DNA from: Janthinobacterium sp. 61
GTDB lineage: Bacteria > Pseudomonadota > Gammaproteobacteria > Burkholderiales > Burkholderiaceae_D
NCBI RefSeq assembly: GCF_002846335.1
Contig: NZ_PJMQ01000001.1
Coordinates: 1,922,001 to 1,986,000, forward strand
Length of the DNA stretch: 64,000 bases
Direction of reading: 5' to 3'
In this document: positions 20,082 to 28,692 of the stretch, one piece after another
Position numbering within the stretch: the first letter of the stretch is position 1
Layout of the letters: each line of letters starts with the position of its first letter
Program-made: the position numbers and the translations under genes
Notes under the pieces: generated by a model
What the model was told of the DNA's origin: nothing
The model's database searches: none
What the model saw: the letters and a program-made list of their open reading frames with translations, nothing else

Positions 20082-21075
20082 CGAATTTCTCATGGCATGG
20101 ACGTCGCTTACTGGCGCCGACATTGAGCCAGGATGGCAGGCCATCTCCCTGCCTTCGGCAGGGCCACTTCAAGTGCGCGCCGGCCGCCGCTCGCCTGACA
20201 ACACTGAGGCGGTGTTGGTAGGCTTCCCCACCGTGCGGCTCGCCGCAGCCGACAAACTCCCCGAAGGCCAGGGCTTCTCGGTCGAGCGGGCCGACCCAGA
20301 AGGCAGCGGCAAGCTTTGGCTTGCCTTGACACGAAAGTCTGCGGGTAGCGCGGAGCTCTTCGCGGCCATGGCGTGCGATGTAGTCGGAGCTCTAGATGAC
20401 GCTGTGATGGCCGGTGCCGACGAAAATAAACTCCTGCGAGTCTTCACAGGGCGCGTAGGGGCTTGGCAGGAATTCATGCGCAAAGGAACGCAAGTTCTCA
20501 GTCCTGAATCCGAGATCGGCTTAATTGGGGAGCTCACGCTACTACGCGCCATCGTCAACGCTGGCATCCCTTCGGCGCTAGCCATTGAATCATGGGTTGG
20601 CCCACTCGACGGAATACAGGACTTCGAGTTGGGCACTGGCGCGCTGGAGGTCAAAACCACACTGTCAACGGCAGGCTTCACAGCCAAGATCGGCTCGCTC
20701 GAGCAACTGGACGATTCGACGCGGCAACCTCTCTTTGTGGCCGGCGCTCGGCTCCGGCAAACCGAGAGCGGCCAGAACCTGCCGGAGATAGTCGATGCTA
20801 TGCGGTTGACAATACGGGGCGATGCCGAGGCGGAGCGGCTCTTTACTGAGCGCCTGCTCGCTGCTGGCTACATCGACGCACACGCTGAGCGCTATCCACG
20901 GCGATTTGAGCAAGCAGAAACGCGCATTATCGAAGTAACGAGCGACTTCCCACGCCTAACCTTGGGATATGTGCCTGCGGGTATCATGAAGGCTATGTAT
21001 GAAATTGACCTCGAGAAGGTGCCTGGCGAAAACGTTGGCACAGAGGGAGCATTAAGAAAATTGGGAGCAATTTAA
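20065..21075 (+). CDS. PD-(D/E)XK-motif protein (DUF4420 type)
   Basis: This 336-residue protein matches the PD-(D/E)XK motif family found with Z1 and MORC genes. The likely nuclease core is in the middle: a conserved Glu helix (SEIGLIGELTLL, about 152-163), then DGIQDFELGTGALEVKTTLS (about 182-201) with Asp, Glu and E-V-K as candidate metal ligands and catalytic lysine. It would be the DNA-cutting part of the cassette. It overlaps the Z1 gene by 17 bases and ends two bases before the AIPR gene. Confidence 0.85.
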   Translation: MARPSNEFLMAWTSLTGADIEPGWQAISLPSAGPLQVRAGRRSPDNTEAVLVGFPTVRLAAADKLPEGQGFSVERADPEGSGKLWLALTRKSAGSAELFAAMACDVVGALDDAVMAGADENKLLRVFTGRVGAWQEFMRKGTQVLSPESEIGLIGELTLLRAIVNAGIPSALAIESWVGPLDGIQDFELGTGALEVKTTLSTAGFTAKIGSLEQLDDSTRQPLFVAGARLRQTESGQNLPEIVDAMRLTIRGDAEAERLFTERLLAAGYIDAHAERYPRRFEQAETRIIEVTSDFPRLTLGYVPAGIMKAMYEIDLEKVPGENVGTEGALRKLGAI

Positions 21076-21077
21076 GT

Positions 21078-22853
21078 ATGAATTTGACTGAATTCCTGTG
21101 CGAGACGCAGGCCACCGTCCGCTCACAAATGCGTGACGGCGCGTTATACGAAGAATTGGTATTCGCGGGTATCGTAATGGACCACATGTCGGAAATAGGC
21201 ATGACGTTCGAACCTGTCGAATGCCATTTTGAAGGCAAAGTGGGCAATGCGAATTTAAGGCTCAGCGGCTATTCCGTGTCGGAAGATAGCGACCAACTCG
21301 ACCTGTTCGTCAGCCTATACGCCAACGTCGATATCCCCACGCCGATCCCGGATTCCGAGACGAAGACCGCTGTCGAGCAGTGTCTGCGTTTTCTGACACT
21401 ATGCGCCGAAGGCAAGTTGGCTCCGAAACTTGATCCTTCAAGCGACGTGCGTTCGCTGGCGGAGACACTGCACGGCATCTACAACGACTTGGAGCAAATC
21501 CGCGTATACGTCATCACCGACAAGGTCGCCAAATCCAAAAGCTTCAAGACGCGCGACATAGGCGGCAAGGCCGTGCGTCTCGAAGTCATGGACATCGAAC
21601 GGCTTCATCGCCATTGGTCCGAGGGAAAACCTCGCGACGAGCTGGTCGTGGATTTCAACGAGGTCTCCGGCGGGCCTCTTCCCTGCGTCTTCGTGCCTGG
21701 TGAAAACGATGACTACGACTACGCGCTTACAGCCGTCCCCGGAGAGGCTCTCCGACTGCTCTATGAGAAGTTCGGCGCTCGGTTACTTGAAGCCAACGTC
21801 CGCTCATTCCTTAGCGTCAAAGGAAAAGGAGTCAATGCCGGCATTCAAACCACTTTGCGTTCAGCGCCTGAGCGGTTCATGGCATATAACAATGGCATCG
21901 TAATCGTGGCCGATGAAATGCGCTTGGGCAAAAATGGCGACGGCGCGACGGGAATAGCGTGGCTTAAAGGACTTCAGATCGTCAACGGTGGCCAAACGAC
22001 TGCCTCGCTCTATTTCACCAAGAAAAAATATCCCGACACCGATTTGAGCCATGTCAGAGTTCCGGCCAAGATTATAGTGATGAAGACCCAGGACTCAACC
22101 AAAGAGGAGGCGCTGGTCTCAGATATATCGCGCTTCGCCAACAGTCAGAATGCAGTCAAGCAGTCGGATCTCTCGGCGAACAAGCCCTTCCACGTCGAAA
22201 TCGAAAAGCTCTCTCGTTCGGTATACTGCCCGGACGGTGTCGGCCAGTGGTTCTACGAGCGCGCGGCTGGTAGCTATAACACCCTGCTAACCCGCGAAGG
22301 CACAACACCAGCAAAACTAAAAGCGCTAAAGGATGCGATTCCGACGGCGCGGCGCATCACCAAAACCGATTTGGCAAAATACATCACTGCGTGGGACCGC
22401 AAACCGGATGTCGTTAGTCTAGGGTCTCAAAAGAACTTCGACCGCTTCATGGCTGCCCTCACTTCCTCCGATGGCCAAGAGGTGCCTGTGCCAACAGTTC
22501 CAGAGTTCAAGGCCATGATCGCAAAAGCCAAAATTTACCGAGACTCCCAAAAACTTTTGCGCCCAATGTTTCAAGCATTTCAGGCCAACGTTACTGCGTA
22601 TACGGTCTCACTGCTATCGGAAAAACTTGGGTCCCGCATTGATCTCGACCGTATTTGGGCAAAGCAAGCAGTTTCCTCTGAGCTTCTTTCGCAGATTGCA
22701 GTTTGGGCCAAGGAAGTCAACGATGTGCTACATTCCTCCGCCGGTGGTCGCATGGTTTCTGAATGGGCCAAGCGGCCAGAATGCAAAGAAGCAGTGATGA
22801 GCGCCAGCTACTCGATAGCCGCTTCCAACATACCAGAGGTCAAGGTGGGGTAG
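21078..22853 (+). CDS. AIPR-family protein
   Basis: This 591-residue protein belongs to the AIPR (abortive infection phage resistance) family. The diagnostic block is LQIVNGGQTTASLYF (about 299-313), preceded by ERFMAYNNGIVIVAD and followed by SRFANSQNAVKQSDL. AIPR proteins are large, uncharacterised members of phage-resistance and restriction loci and are proposed to act on nucleic acid. It is fifth in the cassette, two bases after the PD-(D/E)XK gene. Confidence 0.88.
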   Translation: MNLTEFLCETQATVRSQMRDGALYEELVFAGIVMDHMSEIGMTFEPVECHFEGKVGNANLRLSGYSVSEDSDQLDLFVSLYANVDIPTPIPDSETKTAVEQCLRFLTLCAEGKLAPKLDPSSDVRSLAETLHGIYNDLEQIRVYVITDKVAKSKSFKTRDIGGKAVRLEVMDIERLHRHWSEGKPRDELVVDFNEVSGGPLPCVFVPGENDDYDYALTAVPGEALRLLYEKFGARLLEANVRSFLSVKGKGVNAGIQTTLRSAPERFMAYNNGIVIVADEMRLGKNGDGATGIAWLKGLQIVNGGQTTASLYFTKKKYPDTDLSHVRVPAKIIVMKTQDSTKEEALVSDISRFANSQNAVKQSDLSANKPFHVEIEKLSRSVYCPDGVGQWFYERAAGSYNTLLTREGTTPAKLKALKDAIPTARRITKTDLAKYITAWDRKPDVVSLGSQKNFDRFMAALTSSDGQEVPVPTVPEFKAMIAKAKIYRDSQKLLRPMFQAFQANVTAYTVSLLSEKLGSRIDLDRIWAKQAVSSELLSQIAVWAKEVNDVLHSSAGGRMVSEWAKRPECKEAVMSASYSIAASNIPEVKVG

Positions 22854-22894
22854 GATATCCATGACGGAGGCAATCGACATTGGGGGATCGGCGC

Positions 22895-23344
22895 ATGGCT
22901 GACATCGTGCCACCATCGGTCAGAAGTCGAATGATGTCCGGCATCAAGGGTAAGAACTCTCAGCCCGAGATGCTGGTCAGGCGTATGTTATTTGCCGCTG
23001 GATTCAGATTTCGGCTGCACCGACGCGACTTGCCAGGCACGCCCGACATTGTCATGCCAAGCCGAAAGATCGCCATATTTGTGCATGGCTGCTTTTGGCA
23101 CGCTCACAAGGAATGCAAGTATTTTAAAATTCCGGCTACGCGGCCTGACTTCTGGGTTGAGAAACTGCAAGCCAATGTCGATCGAGACCAACGAGCCTTT
23201 GATGCGCTAACAGCCATGGGTTGGCGGGTTTTGTGTGTTTGGGAATGTGCCACTCGCGATCGAGAGACAGTCAAAACATTGTCCGACAGAATCACAGCGT
23301 GGATCAACCAAGACACCCCGTGCGGGGAAATTGGTCGAGGGTGA
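22895..23344 (+). CDS. vsr: very short patch repair (Vsr) endonuclease
   Basis: Vsr nicks next to T:G mismatches that arise when 5-methylcytosine deaminates. This 149-residue protein has the family layout: MMSGIKGKNSQPEMLVRRML, then LPGTPDIVMPSRKIAIFVHG with the catalytic Asp near residue 51, CFWHAH with zinc and active-site residues, and RVLCVWECA. The ATG at 22895 gives the usual family length; a TTG at 22880 is possible. A 13-codon reading frame (22861-22902) overlaps its start and may couple translation. Pairing with a C5-cytosine methyltransferase that converges on it fits its normal role, but Vsr-like nucleases in MORC/Z1 loci may also act in restriction. Confidence 0.92.
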   Translation: MADIVPPSVRSRMMSGIKGKNSQPEMLVRRMLFAAGFRFRLHRRDLPGTPDIVMPSRKIAIFVHGCFWHAHKECKYFKIPATRPDFWVEKLQANVDRDQRAFDALTAMGWRVLCVWECATRDRETVKTLSDRITAWINQDTPCGEIGRG

Positions 23345-23379
23345 GTAAGCCACCGAATCGTTTTTCTTATGTCAATGGC

Positions 23380-24948
23380 TTACTCTTCACGGGAAGCTAA
23401 GAATTTATAGATAACCTTTGCTATTTTTCGCGCCAATAAAGGAGGGACCGCATTTCCGATCTGTCCATACTGCTCTGTCCTGTTTCCTTCAAAGAAGTAA
23501 TTATCCGGGAATGTTTGCAATCTTGCCGCCTCACGAACCGTGAGGCTTCGGCATTGGGCAGGATCAGGATGTATGTAGTAATGGCCATCCTTTTTGATGT
23601 GGGCCACAACTGTAGATGAAGGCGCACCGCCAAGCTGGACCCTAAATCGATCTGCAAAAGGAATGCTCTCCTTTTCGGCATTCATATGGTCAGGCATAAG
23701 TTTGGGTGGGAAGTCATACAGTGTAGGCGCATAACCTCTTTCTTTTGCGAAACAAGCCGCAAATAGATAGCGATGCAAATCCGAGCGCATATGGCTACGC
23801 GTTTCGTGTTGTAGCACTCCACCTAGCCGGCTATCGAGATACCAAGAGCGCAATTCTTTGGGCATTTCTACACCAGGAGTCACTACCATAGGGATGAACG
23901 TTCCTCCCGAGGATGGTAATTTCTCTGCGGCCTCGACTGCGTTCTTCATCCGCGTTTCAATCTGGGTTCGTAAAGGCAAGCGCCACAAATTCAAACTCAA
24001 TGGAGCTACTTTCATGACCCCGAGCCACGTCTTGTGCGAATCCGGTTCTTTGGAGATTCGACTACGCAGTGGCGGCAGACCCGACAATGCGGCATTTACG
24101 CTCGGCCTTGGAAAGGTTTTTCGCAGCAGGAATCGTCGTGGATTCCTCATAAGTTCTGGTGTAGCCTCAACAACATCGGACCTGATGCCAAACAGAATCA
24201 CACGGTGGCGGCTTTGTGGGATGCCATAATCGTCCGATTCAATTACGTAATCCCGCGGCTTCAGTTCATTGCCATCCACAACCAAAGAGCGAATCTGATA
24301 GCTGAGACCATTTTTGGGCGCGGACAAGTCGGCCAAAATGCGTTCAAAAATCTTGGACTCGCCATGCTTGGAACTAAGCATCCCCTTGACGTTTTCCATG
24401 ACAAAGACCGATGGCTCAAATTCCTGAATGATCCGAAGATACTCTGTATATAGAAAATGCCTCTTATCGCTCTCAAACGCTTCCGGGTCCTTCCCCCTAA
24501 GGCGCGAGCGTCCAGCCATCGAGTAAGCTTGGCATGGCGGCCCGCCGATCAACACCCAATTTCTCTTGCCGCCTATACCTTCTTTTATCCAAGCATCAAT
24601 AGTTTCATGGGGTGTCGCGCCTAACTCTGCACAGCGAGCCTCTTTCGAGGCCTCTTCCGCAGCGTCTTTAATCTCCGGGTGGCTCAAAAATTCTTCGCGA
24701 GTCATGCCCCCACGGACATACTCGTAATAGCTAGCAGGCGCATTGCCTTTGGGAAATTTCCGGAACAAAGCCCTCAGCATCAAAGTTCGATGGGCAACCG
24801 GGTCTTTTTCGATGGAAACCTTAACGCCGAATCTTGGAAACCCATTTTCGTCCACAATGGAAGAAAAACCCTCACAAAGGCCACCCGGACCGGCAAACAA
24901 GTCGATAACGGGAATTTTGCTACGCTGTGCCATCAATTTTTTCTTCAT
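23380..24948 (-). CDS. DNA (cytosine-5) methyltransferase
   Basis: This 522-residue C5-methyltransferase transfers methyl groups from S-adenosylmethionine to cytosine. Visible motifs are I (DLFAGPGGLCEGF), IV (GGPPCQAYSMAGR), VI (VFVMENVKGM), VIII (HRVILFGIRSD), and IX/X (TVREAARLQTFPDNYF, GQIGNAVPPLLA). The length is greater than a minimal enzyme because of insertions between motifs I and IV and in the target-recognition region. The ATG at 24948 (MKKKLMAQ) is chosen over a start 27 codons upstream in a Trp/Arg/Gly-rich stretch. It faces the Vsr gene with a 35-base gap. It probably protects host DNA for the cassette; the target site cannot be read from sequence. Confidence 0.93.
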   Translation of the reverse strand: MKKKLMAQRSKIPVIDLFAGPGGLCEGFSSIVDENGFPRFGVKVSIEKDPVAHRTLMLRALFRKFPKGNAPASYYEYVRGGMTREEFLSHPEIKDAAEEASKEARCAELGATPHETIDAWIKEGIGGKRNWVLIGGPPCQAYSMAGRSRLRGKDPEAFESDKRHFLYTEYLRIIQEFEPSVFVMENVKGMLSSKHGESKIFERILADLSAPKNGLSYQIRSLVVDGNELKPRDYVIESDDYGIPQSRHRVILFGIRSDVVEATPELMRNPRRFLLRKTFPRPSVNAALSGLPPLRSRISKEPDSHKTWLGVMKVAPLSLNLWRLPLRTQIETRMKNAVEAAEKLPSSGGTFIPMVVTPGVEMPKELRSWYLDSRLGGVLQHETRSHMRSDLHRYLFAACFAKERGYAPTLYDFPPKLMPDHMNAEKESIPFADRFRVQLGGAPSSTVVAHIKKDGHYYIHPDPAQCRSLTVREAARLQTFPDNYFFEGNRTEQYGQIGNAVPPLLARKIAKVIYKFLASREE

Positions 24949-25191
24949 ATCATTATTCCAGGGATCACTCAGACCCCCGATAGAACGGCGAATACCACAA
25001 CCGCTACGCCACCACTCAAAACTTTTCAAAACCCATCATTTTATCTCATATCAATCACAACGTCGCGAACGATGTGAAGGCCAAAACATCGATGATGTCT
25101 CCAGAAACATAACCAATATGCAAAAGTAAAAAAGGTAGCCTTTGTTCACCTTAAGTTATTAGATGTATCATTTTTTGTCGTATTCGGCGCC

Positions 25192-25461
25192 CTATTTCTT
25201 ATGGCTCTCTATGGTAGTCATCTGCCTCTCCAAACCAAGCATGTATTCCGCCATCAAGTCAGCGTCCTTCACCGCTGACTTGATGGCCATCGGGTCAGCG
25301 CTCACAGCCTTGATCCAGTGCTGGAAGCAGGCCGCGAGGTTATCAATTTGACGTTGGGACATTGGCACACCTATCTCGGCACTGCGTCGCCGCGGGCCGG
25401 GCCAACTACGTGTGACTGTCGGGGGACATTGAATGAAACCGCAGAAAAAATTCATACTCAC
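25192..25461 (-). pseudogene. ArdC C-terminal remnant
   Basis: The last 55 or so codons match the C-terminus of the intact ArdC gene at 33355-34494 closely: GVPMSQRQIDNLAACFQHWI here against GVPMSQSHIDNHAAYLQHWI, and ADLMAEYMLGLERQM against AELMAEYMLGLEKQM. The first 33 codons do not match ArdC. The metallopeptidase motif is missing, so no antirestriction function remains. Together with the intact copy it brackets the 25-34 kb cargo, all in the same orientation. Confidence 0.8.
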
Positions 25462-25591
25462 AAGAATTCTTAGCGCATAGATATTTTCATGAGAGCAACA
25501 TTAGTAGGTTAAAATCATTCTTTTCGCTTGGCGAATCGTGTCCCGATTTTTAAGAGCGCCTATTGTGATTCGTGCAACCCTGAAGGAAGAC

Positions 25592-27166
25592 ATGGCTCCG
25601 TCCAACATGCAGCTCAAGCAACAACGACTCGACGCGTTGTTCGAAGAATGCCAACAGCACGTCTTCTCCCAGATTATCGGCCCATTCGGGCTATCGCCGG
25701 CCATGTTCGCCGACAAGGCCGGCGGCAATGTCACCACGGTCCAGAATTTCGAGAAAGGCATCGTCGCCACAGAAAGCGACAAGGCCTTGCACGACTCACT
25801 CACAGAGGCGTATGACCGGAGCAAGTATGAGCTGTCCCAAAAAGAATGGGCCGTAAAGCGTGATGAGCGGATCGCGCGTGGCGTGGATGAATACACCAAT
25901 GAAGCGCTTTCGGCCAAACCAGAACTCGACCATTTCATCCCGATAAAAGAGGTAGCAACGAACGCCAAAATGCATCTGGCCCTCGGGGAAGTCAAAGACG
26001 GCAAGGTCTCGGTCGAGAAGATCAAGGCGCTGGTTAATGACGACGTGAATTTGGCGGTCACGGACATATCCATCAATCGTTCCAAGAAGGACCACGACGC
26101 GAAAGAATGGAGCGAGAAGGTGTCGACAGCGGACGCGGAAAAAAGCAACGCCGAGCGCTTCGCGATCGACCCCGACGCAGTGGCTAAGAAGCACGCCGAA
26201 TCCAAAGAGAAATTCGACGGTGAGACAAACTCCGCCATGTTCAAAAAACAGGGTGGCGAGCTTCTCAAAACTGGGGGCAAGCAAGCTCTGGCCATGGGCC
26301 TGAGGCAATCTCTAGGCATCCTGCTAACGGAGCTAGTCAACGGGCTGTTCAACGAATTCAAAATCATGATTAAGGAAGGCTTCGCGCTCGCGGAGAATAT
26401 GTTAGCGGACATCGGAGAGCGGCTTGGACGAGTCGCTCGCTCAGTAACGAAGAAGCTGCCAGACGCATTCAGTGCGCTCTTCGAAGGCGGCGCCAGCGGC
26501 TTCATGAGCAATCTGTTGACCTTTGTGATCAACTCCTTCGTAAGCACGGGCGAAAAGCTGGTTCGGGTGATACGCGACGGCCTGCTGGGTCTTTTCAAGG
26601 CCTTCAAGCTGATCGCTTTTCCTCCCAGGCACATAAGCCATAGCGATGCTGCCCAACAAGGTTTGAAGATCTTGACGACTGTCGTCATCACGTCCTTGGG
26701 CGTCATGATCGAACAAAGTGCAATCACTTTCATGGCCACGATACCATTCCTTAAGCCCTTGGCCGACATTGTCGCGCCGGTGCTGGTCGGGATCATGGTG
26801 GGCCTGCTTTCAGCCGTGGTGGCATATCAGATCGACCGGCTGTTCGACGCGTGCACCAATGCTGGCGACGAGCGCCGCCTCGATGAGTTAATTGAGGACT
26901 CGCAGCGCGTGGAAGCGTTTGCCACCGCAATGGAGGAACAGATCGGCTTCTCGCTAGCGAACCTCAACAACTACGCGACATCCATCGAGCTTTACAAGGA
27001 TATCGGAGCGTCCTTCGGATCCGCAAGCAACGACGCTAATCTCATGCGGCTGAGCTTGGAAGCGAGCAATGCGGAGATGGCGCTCCAAATCGAAAGCACG
27101 ACGGCGACGGTGGCTTACATCGAATCCTCGCAGCTCGAAATCGAACGCTTCTTGAAACATATGTGA
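25592..27166 (+). CDS. unrecognised HNH-like protein with membrane helices
   Basis: I do not recognise this 524-residue family. Residues about 112-170 look like an HNH-type nuclease core without zinc cysteines: LDHFIPIKEV, then VNDDVNLAVTDISINRSKKD. The middle is helical and amphipathic. Two hydrophobic helices follow at about 360-380 and 388-408 (LKILTTVVITSLGVMIEQSA, IVAPVLVGIMVGLLSAVVAY). The ATG at 25592 is chosen because GAAGGAAG lies just upstream; a GTG at 25538 is also open. The next gene, 51 bases on, encodes a coiled-coil protein with a C-terminal helix, so the two may form a membrane-bound defence or toxin complex. That is inference. Confidence 0.6.
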   Translation: MAPSNMQLKQQRLDALFEECQQHVFSQIIGPFGLSPAMFADKAGGNVTTVQNFEKGIVATESDKALHDSLTEAYDRSKYELSQKEWAVKRDERIARGVDEYTNEALSAKPELDHFIPIKEVATNAKMHLALGEVKDGKVSVEKIKALVNDDVNLAVTDISINRSKKDHDAKEWSEKVSTADAEKSNAERFAIDPDAVAKKHAESKEKFDGETNSAMFKKQGGELLKTGGKQALAMGLRQSLGILLTELVNGLFNEFKIMIKEGFALAENMLADIGERLGRVARSVTKKLPDAFSALFEGGASGFMSNLLTFVINSFVSTGEKLVRVIRDGLLGLFKAFKLIAFPPRHISHSDAAQQGLKILTTVVITSLGVMIEQSAITFMATIPFLKPLADIVAPVLVGIMVGLLSAVVAYQIDRLFDACTNAGDERRLDELIEDSQRVEAFATAMEEQIGFSLANLNNYATSIELYKDIGASFGSASNDANLMRLSLEASNAEMALQIESTTATVAYIESSQLEIERFLKHM

Positions 27167-27217
27167 TTCGATCTACCTAGTCACCAAATCACTGAAACGC
27201 CTCAGAAAAAATCTCCA

Positions 27218-28207
27218 ATGCAAACATCATCCGCTCCATCCACGCCACCGTCCGACAGTGCCTATGAATCTACTACTCCTAGGACTGACCTCGCTCTGAG
27301 CGAAATGCAAATCGTCGAAGCGTTTTCGAATGTCACGGTGCCAGAGGATATTTTAAGGAACAGCAACGTTCCGCAAATGGTCGAGGACATGAGGTCCACG
27401 AAAAAGCGTTTGGAAACCTCGGAGGAGAGGTTGAGCCAACTCCGCAGAGAGAAAAACGACGGCAATTTCATCTCGAACATATGGAATGACCGAAGCGATC
27501 AGATCGACGACGCCAAGGACAACGTGAACAATGAGTTCCGAAAGCTCGGCGTGCTCTCCTCAAATCTCCTGATACTTAATACGGCCATGGCCAAGATCAT
27601 GAATGGTCAGCAAAAGGCATTGCAAGGTCAACAGATTGCGCTAGACCACCAAGCCAGCGACATCAAGAAGCAGAACAGCAACATCAAAGAACACCAAGAG
27701 CTTCATGCGAACACGCTACGCGAATTTAGCAAAGTGGTCGACTCATTGAAAGAAACCAAAAGTCTGACGCAGGCTCAAGCGATCGACCTTATTAAATGCG
27801 CGCAAAAGCTGGCTGAATCCGAGAAGGCTATGATTAAATCCCATGAGCTCCTCATAGACAAAGTCGAGGAGCGGCTGCGACTTATGTCTGGCGACTGGAC
27901 AGAAATTATAGCCAACCGGCTTGCTCAATTCGACCAAGTCCATATGGCTATCGAAATGCGCGTAGCGGAGCGTTTGGCCATGAGCGAAACCACCGCACGA
28001 GATAAGTTTGTAGAAGCGGAGGCTTTGCAGCATAAACTCGATGTGAAACTCGAAATGATGGCCGAGCGCGAAGCCGGACTTTCACGAGCTCTCGAAACGC
28101 AGCGTAAAGGCATCCGCACGCATCAGATTATCCTCGCACTGGAAGGCGTGGCAATTGTCGCGTTTTTTATTTGGATGGCTATTGGCCAGCGCATTCTTCC
28201 GTCATAA
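27218..28207 (+). CDS. coiled-coil protein with C-terminal membrane anchor
   Basis: The family of this 329-residue protein is not recognised. Residues about 60-300 are rich in Glu, Lys, Gln and Leu with heptad-like spacing (QGQQIALDHQASDIKKQNSN), so a long coiled coil is likely. The last 20 residues before the end are a single hydrophobic helix (LALEGVAIVAFFIWMAIG), which would anchor it in the inner membrane by its tail. It follows the HNH-like membrane protein by 51 bases on the same strand, which suggests a two-gene operon and a joint complex. Confidence 0.65.
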   Translation: MQTSSAPSTPPSDSAYESTTPRTDLALSEMQIVEAFSNVTVPEDILRNSNVPQMVEDMRSTKKRLETSEERLSQLRREKNDGNFISNIWNDRSDQIDDAKDNVNNEFRKLGVLSSNLLILNTAMAKIMNGQQKALQGQQIALDHQASDIKKQNSNIKEHQELHANTLREFSKVVDSLKETKSLTQAQAIDLIKCAQKLAESEKAMIKSHELLIDKVEERLRLMSGDWTEIIANRLAQFDQVHMAIEMRVAERLAMSETTARDKFVEAEALQHKLDVKLEMMAEREAGLSRALETQRKGIRTHQIILALEGVAIVAFFIWMAIGQRILPS

Positions 28208-28692
28208 CCGGGGCTAAGGGGTCTCAATAAGGTTAACAACACAAATACATCGGCTCTGTTCAGGTTAAGAGTGGATAGTGAAAGTGCAGAAGGCATGATA
28301 GATTTGGGGAGTTAATAAGGATGATCATGACAAAAATGGCTTGGCGCCATACGTCGGAACGATAAGCCGGCTGATAATGCCCGCCGTCGTGATCGCCGGC
28401 GTCAACGCCTACACGCTTCGGCCAGGATCGCCATGCGGGCGAACCCATGCCAAGCGAGGCGAGCGCACCGCTGTGGTAGTGGCGCTGCGGCGACTGCTCG
28501 TAGAGGTAGCCGATCCCAGGCCTTTTGCCGCATAAGCATCCAAACACTAGACGCAGGGATGGCATGGACAAGGACGGCTCAGCGGAGTTCTTCGAAAACA
28601 ACATCGCTGGAAGTTGGTTCGGCCTCGCGGCGTCAATTTTCGTGAGGCACCCACAAGTCAAATGACAAATGCCGTGATAGACGCCGCGCCCC
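28208..28692. other. gap with possible eroded gene
   Basis: No gene can be supported here. The minus strand has an open frame from 28808 to 28260 with a stretch around GSPAWRSWPKRVGVDAGDHD that reads like coding sequence but matches nothing I know. Its upstream part overlaps the Shedu gene in another frame. The GC-rich block 28340-28560 may be a leftover of another gene. Confidence 0.3.

Noticed and set aside
13106..24948. Classical type II restriction-modification system
   Set aside because: There is no single dedicated restriction enzyme; the MORC, Z1 and AIPR genes place it in a different, multi-gene class.
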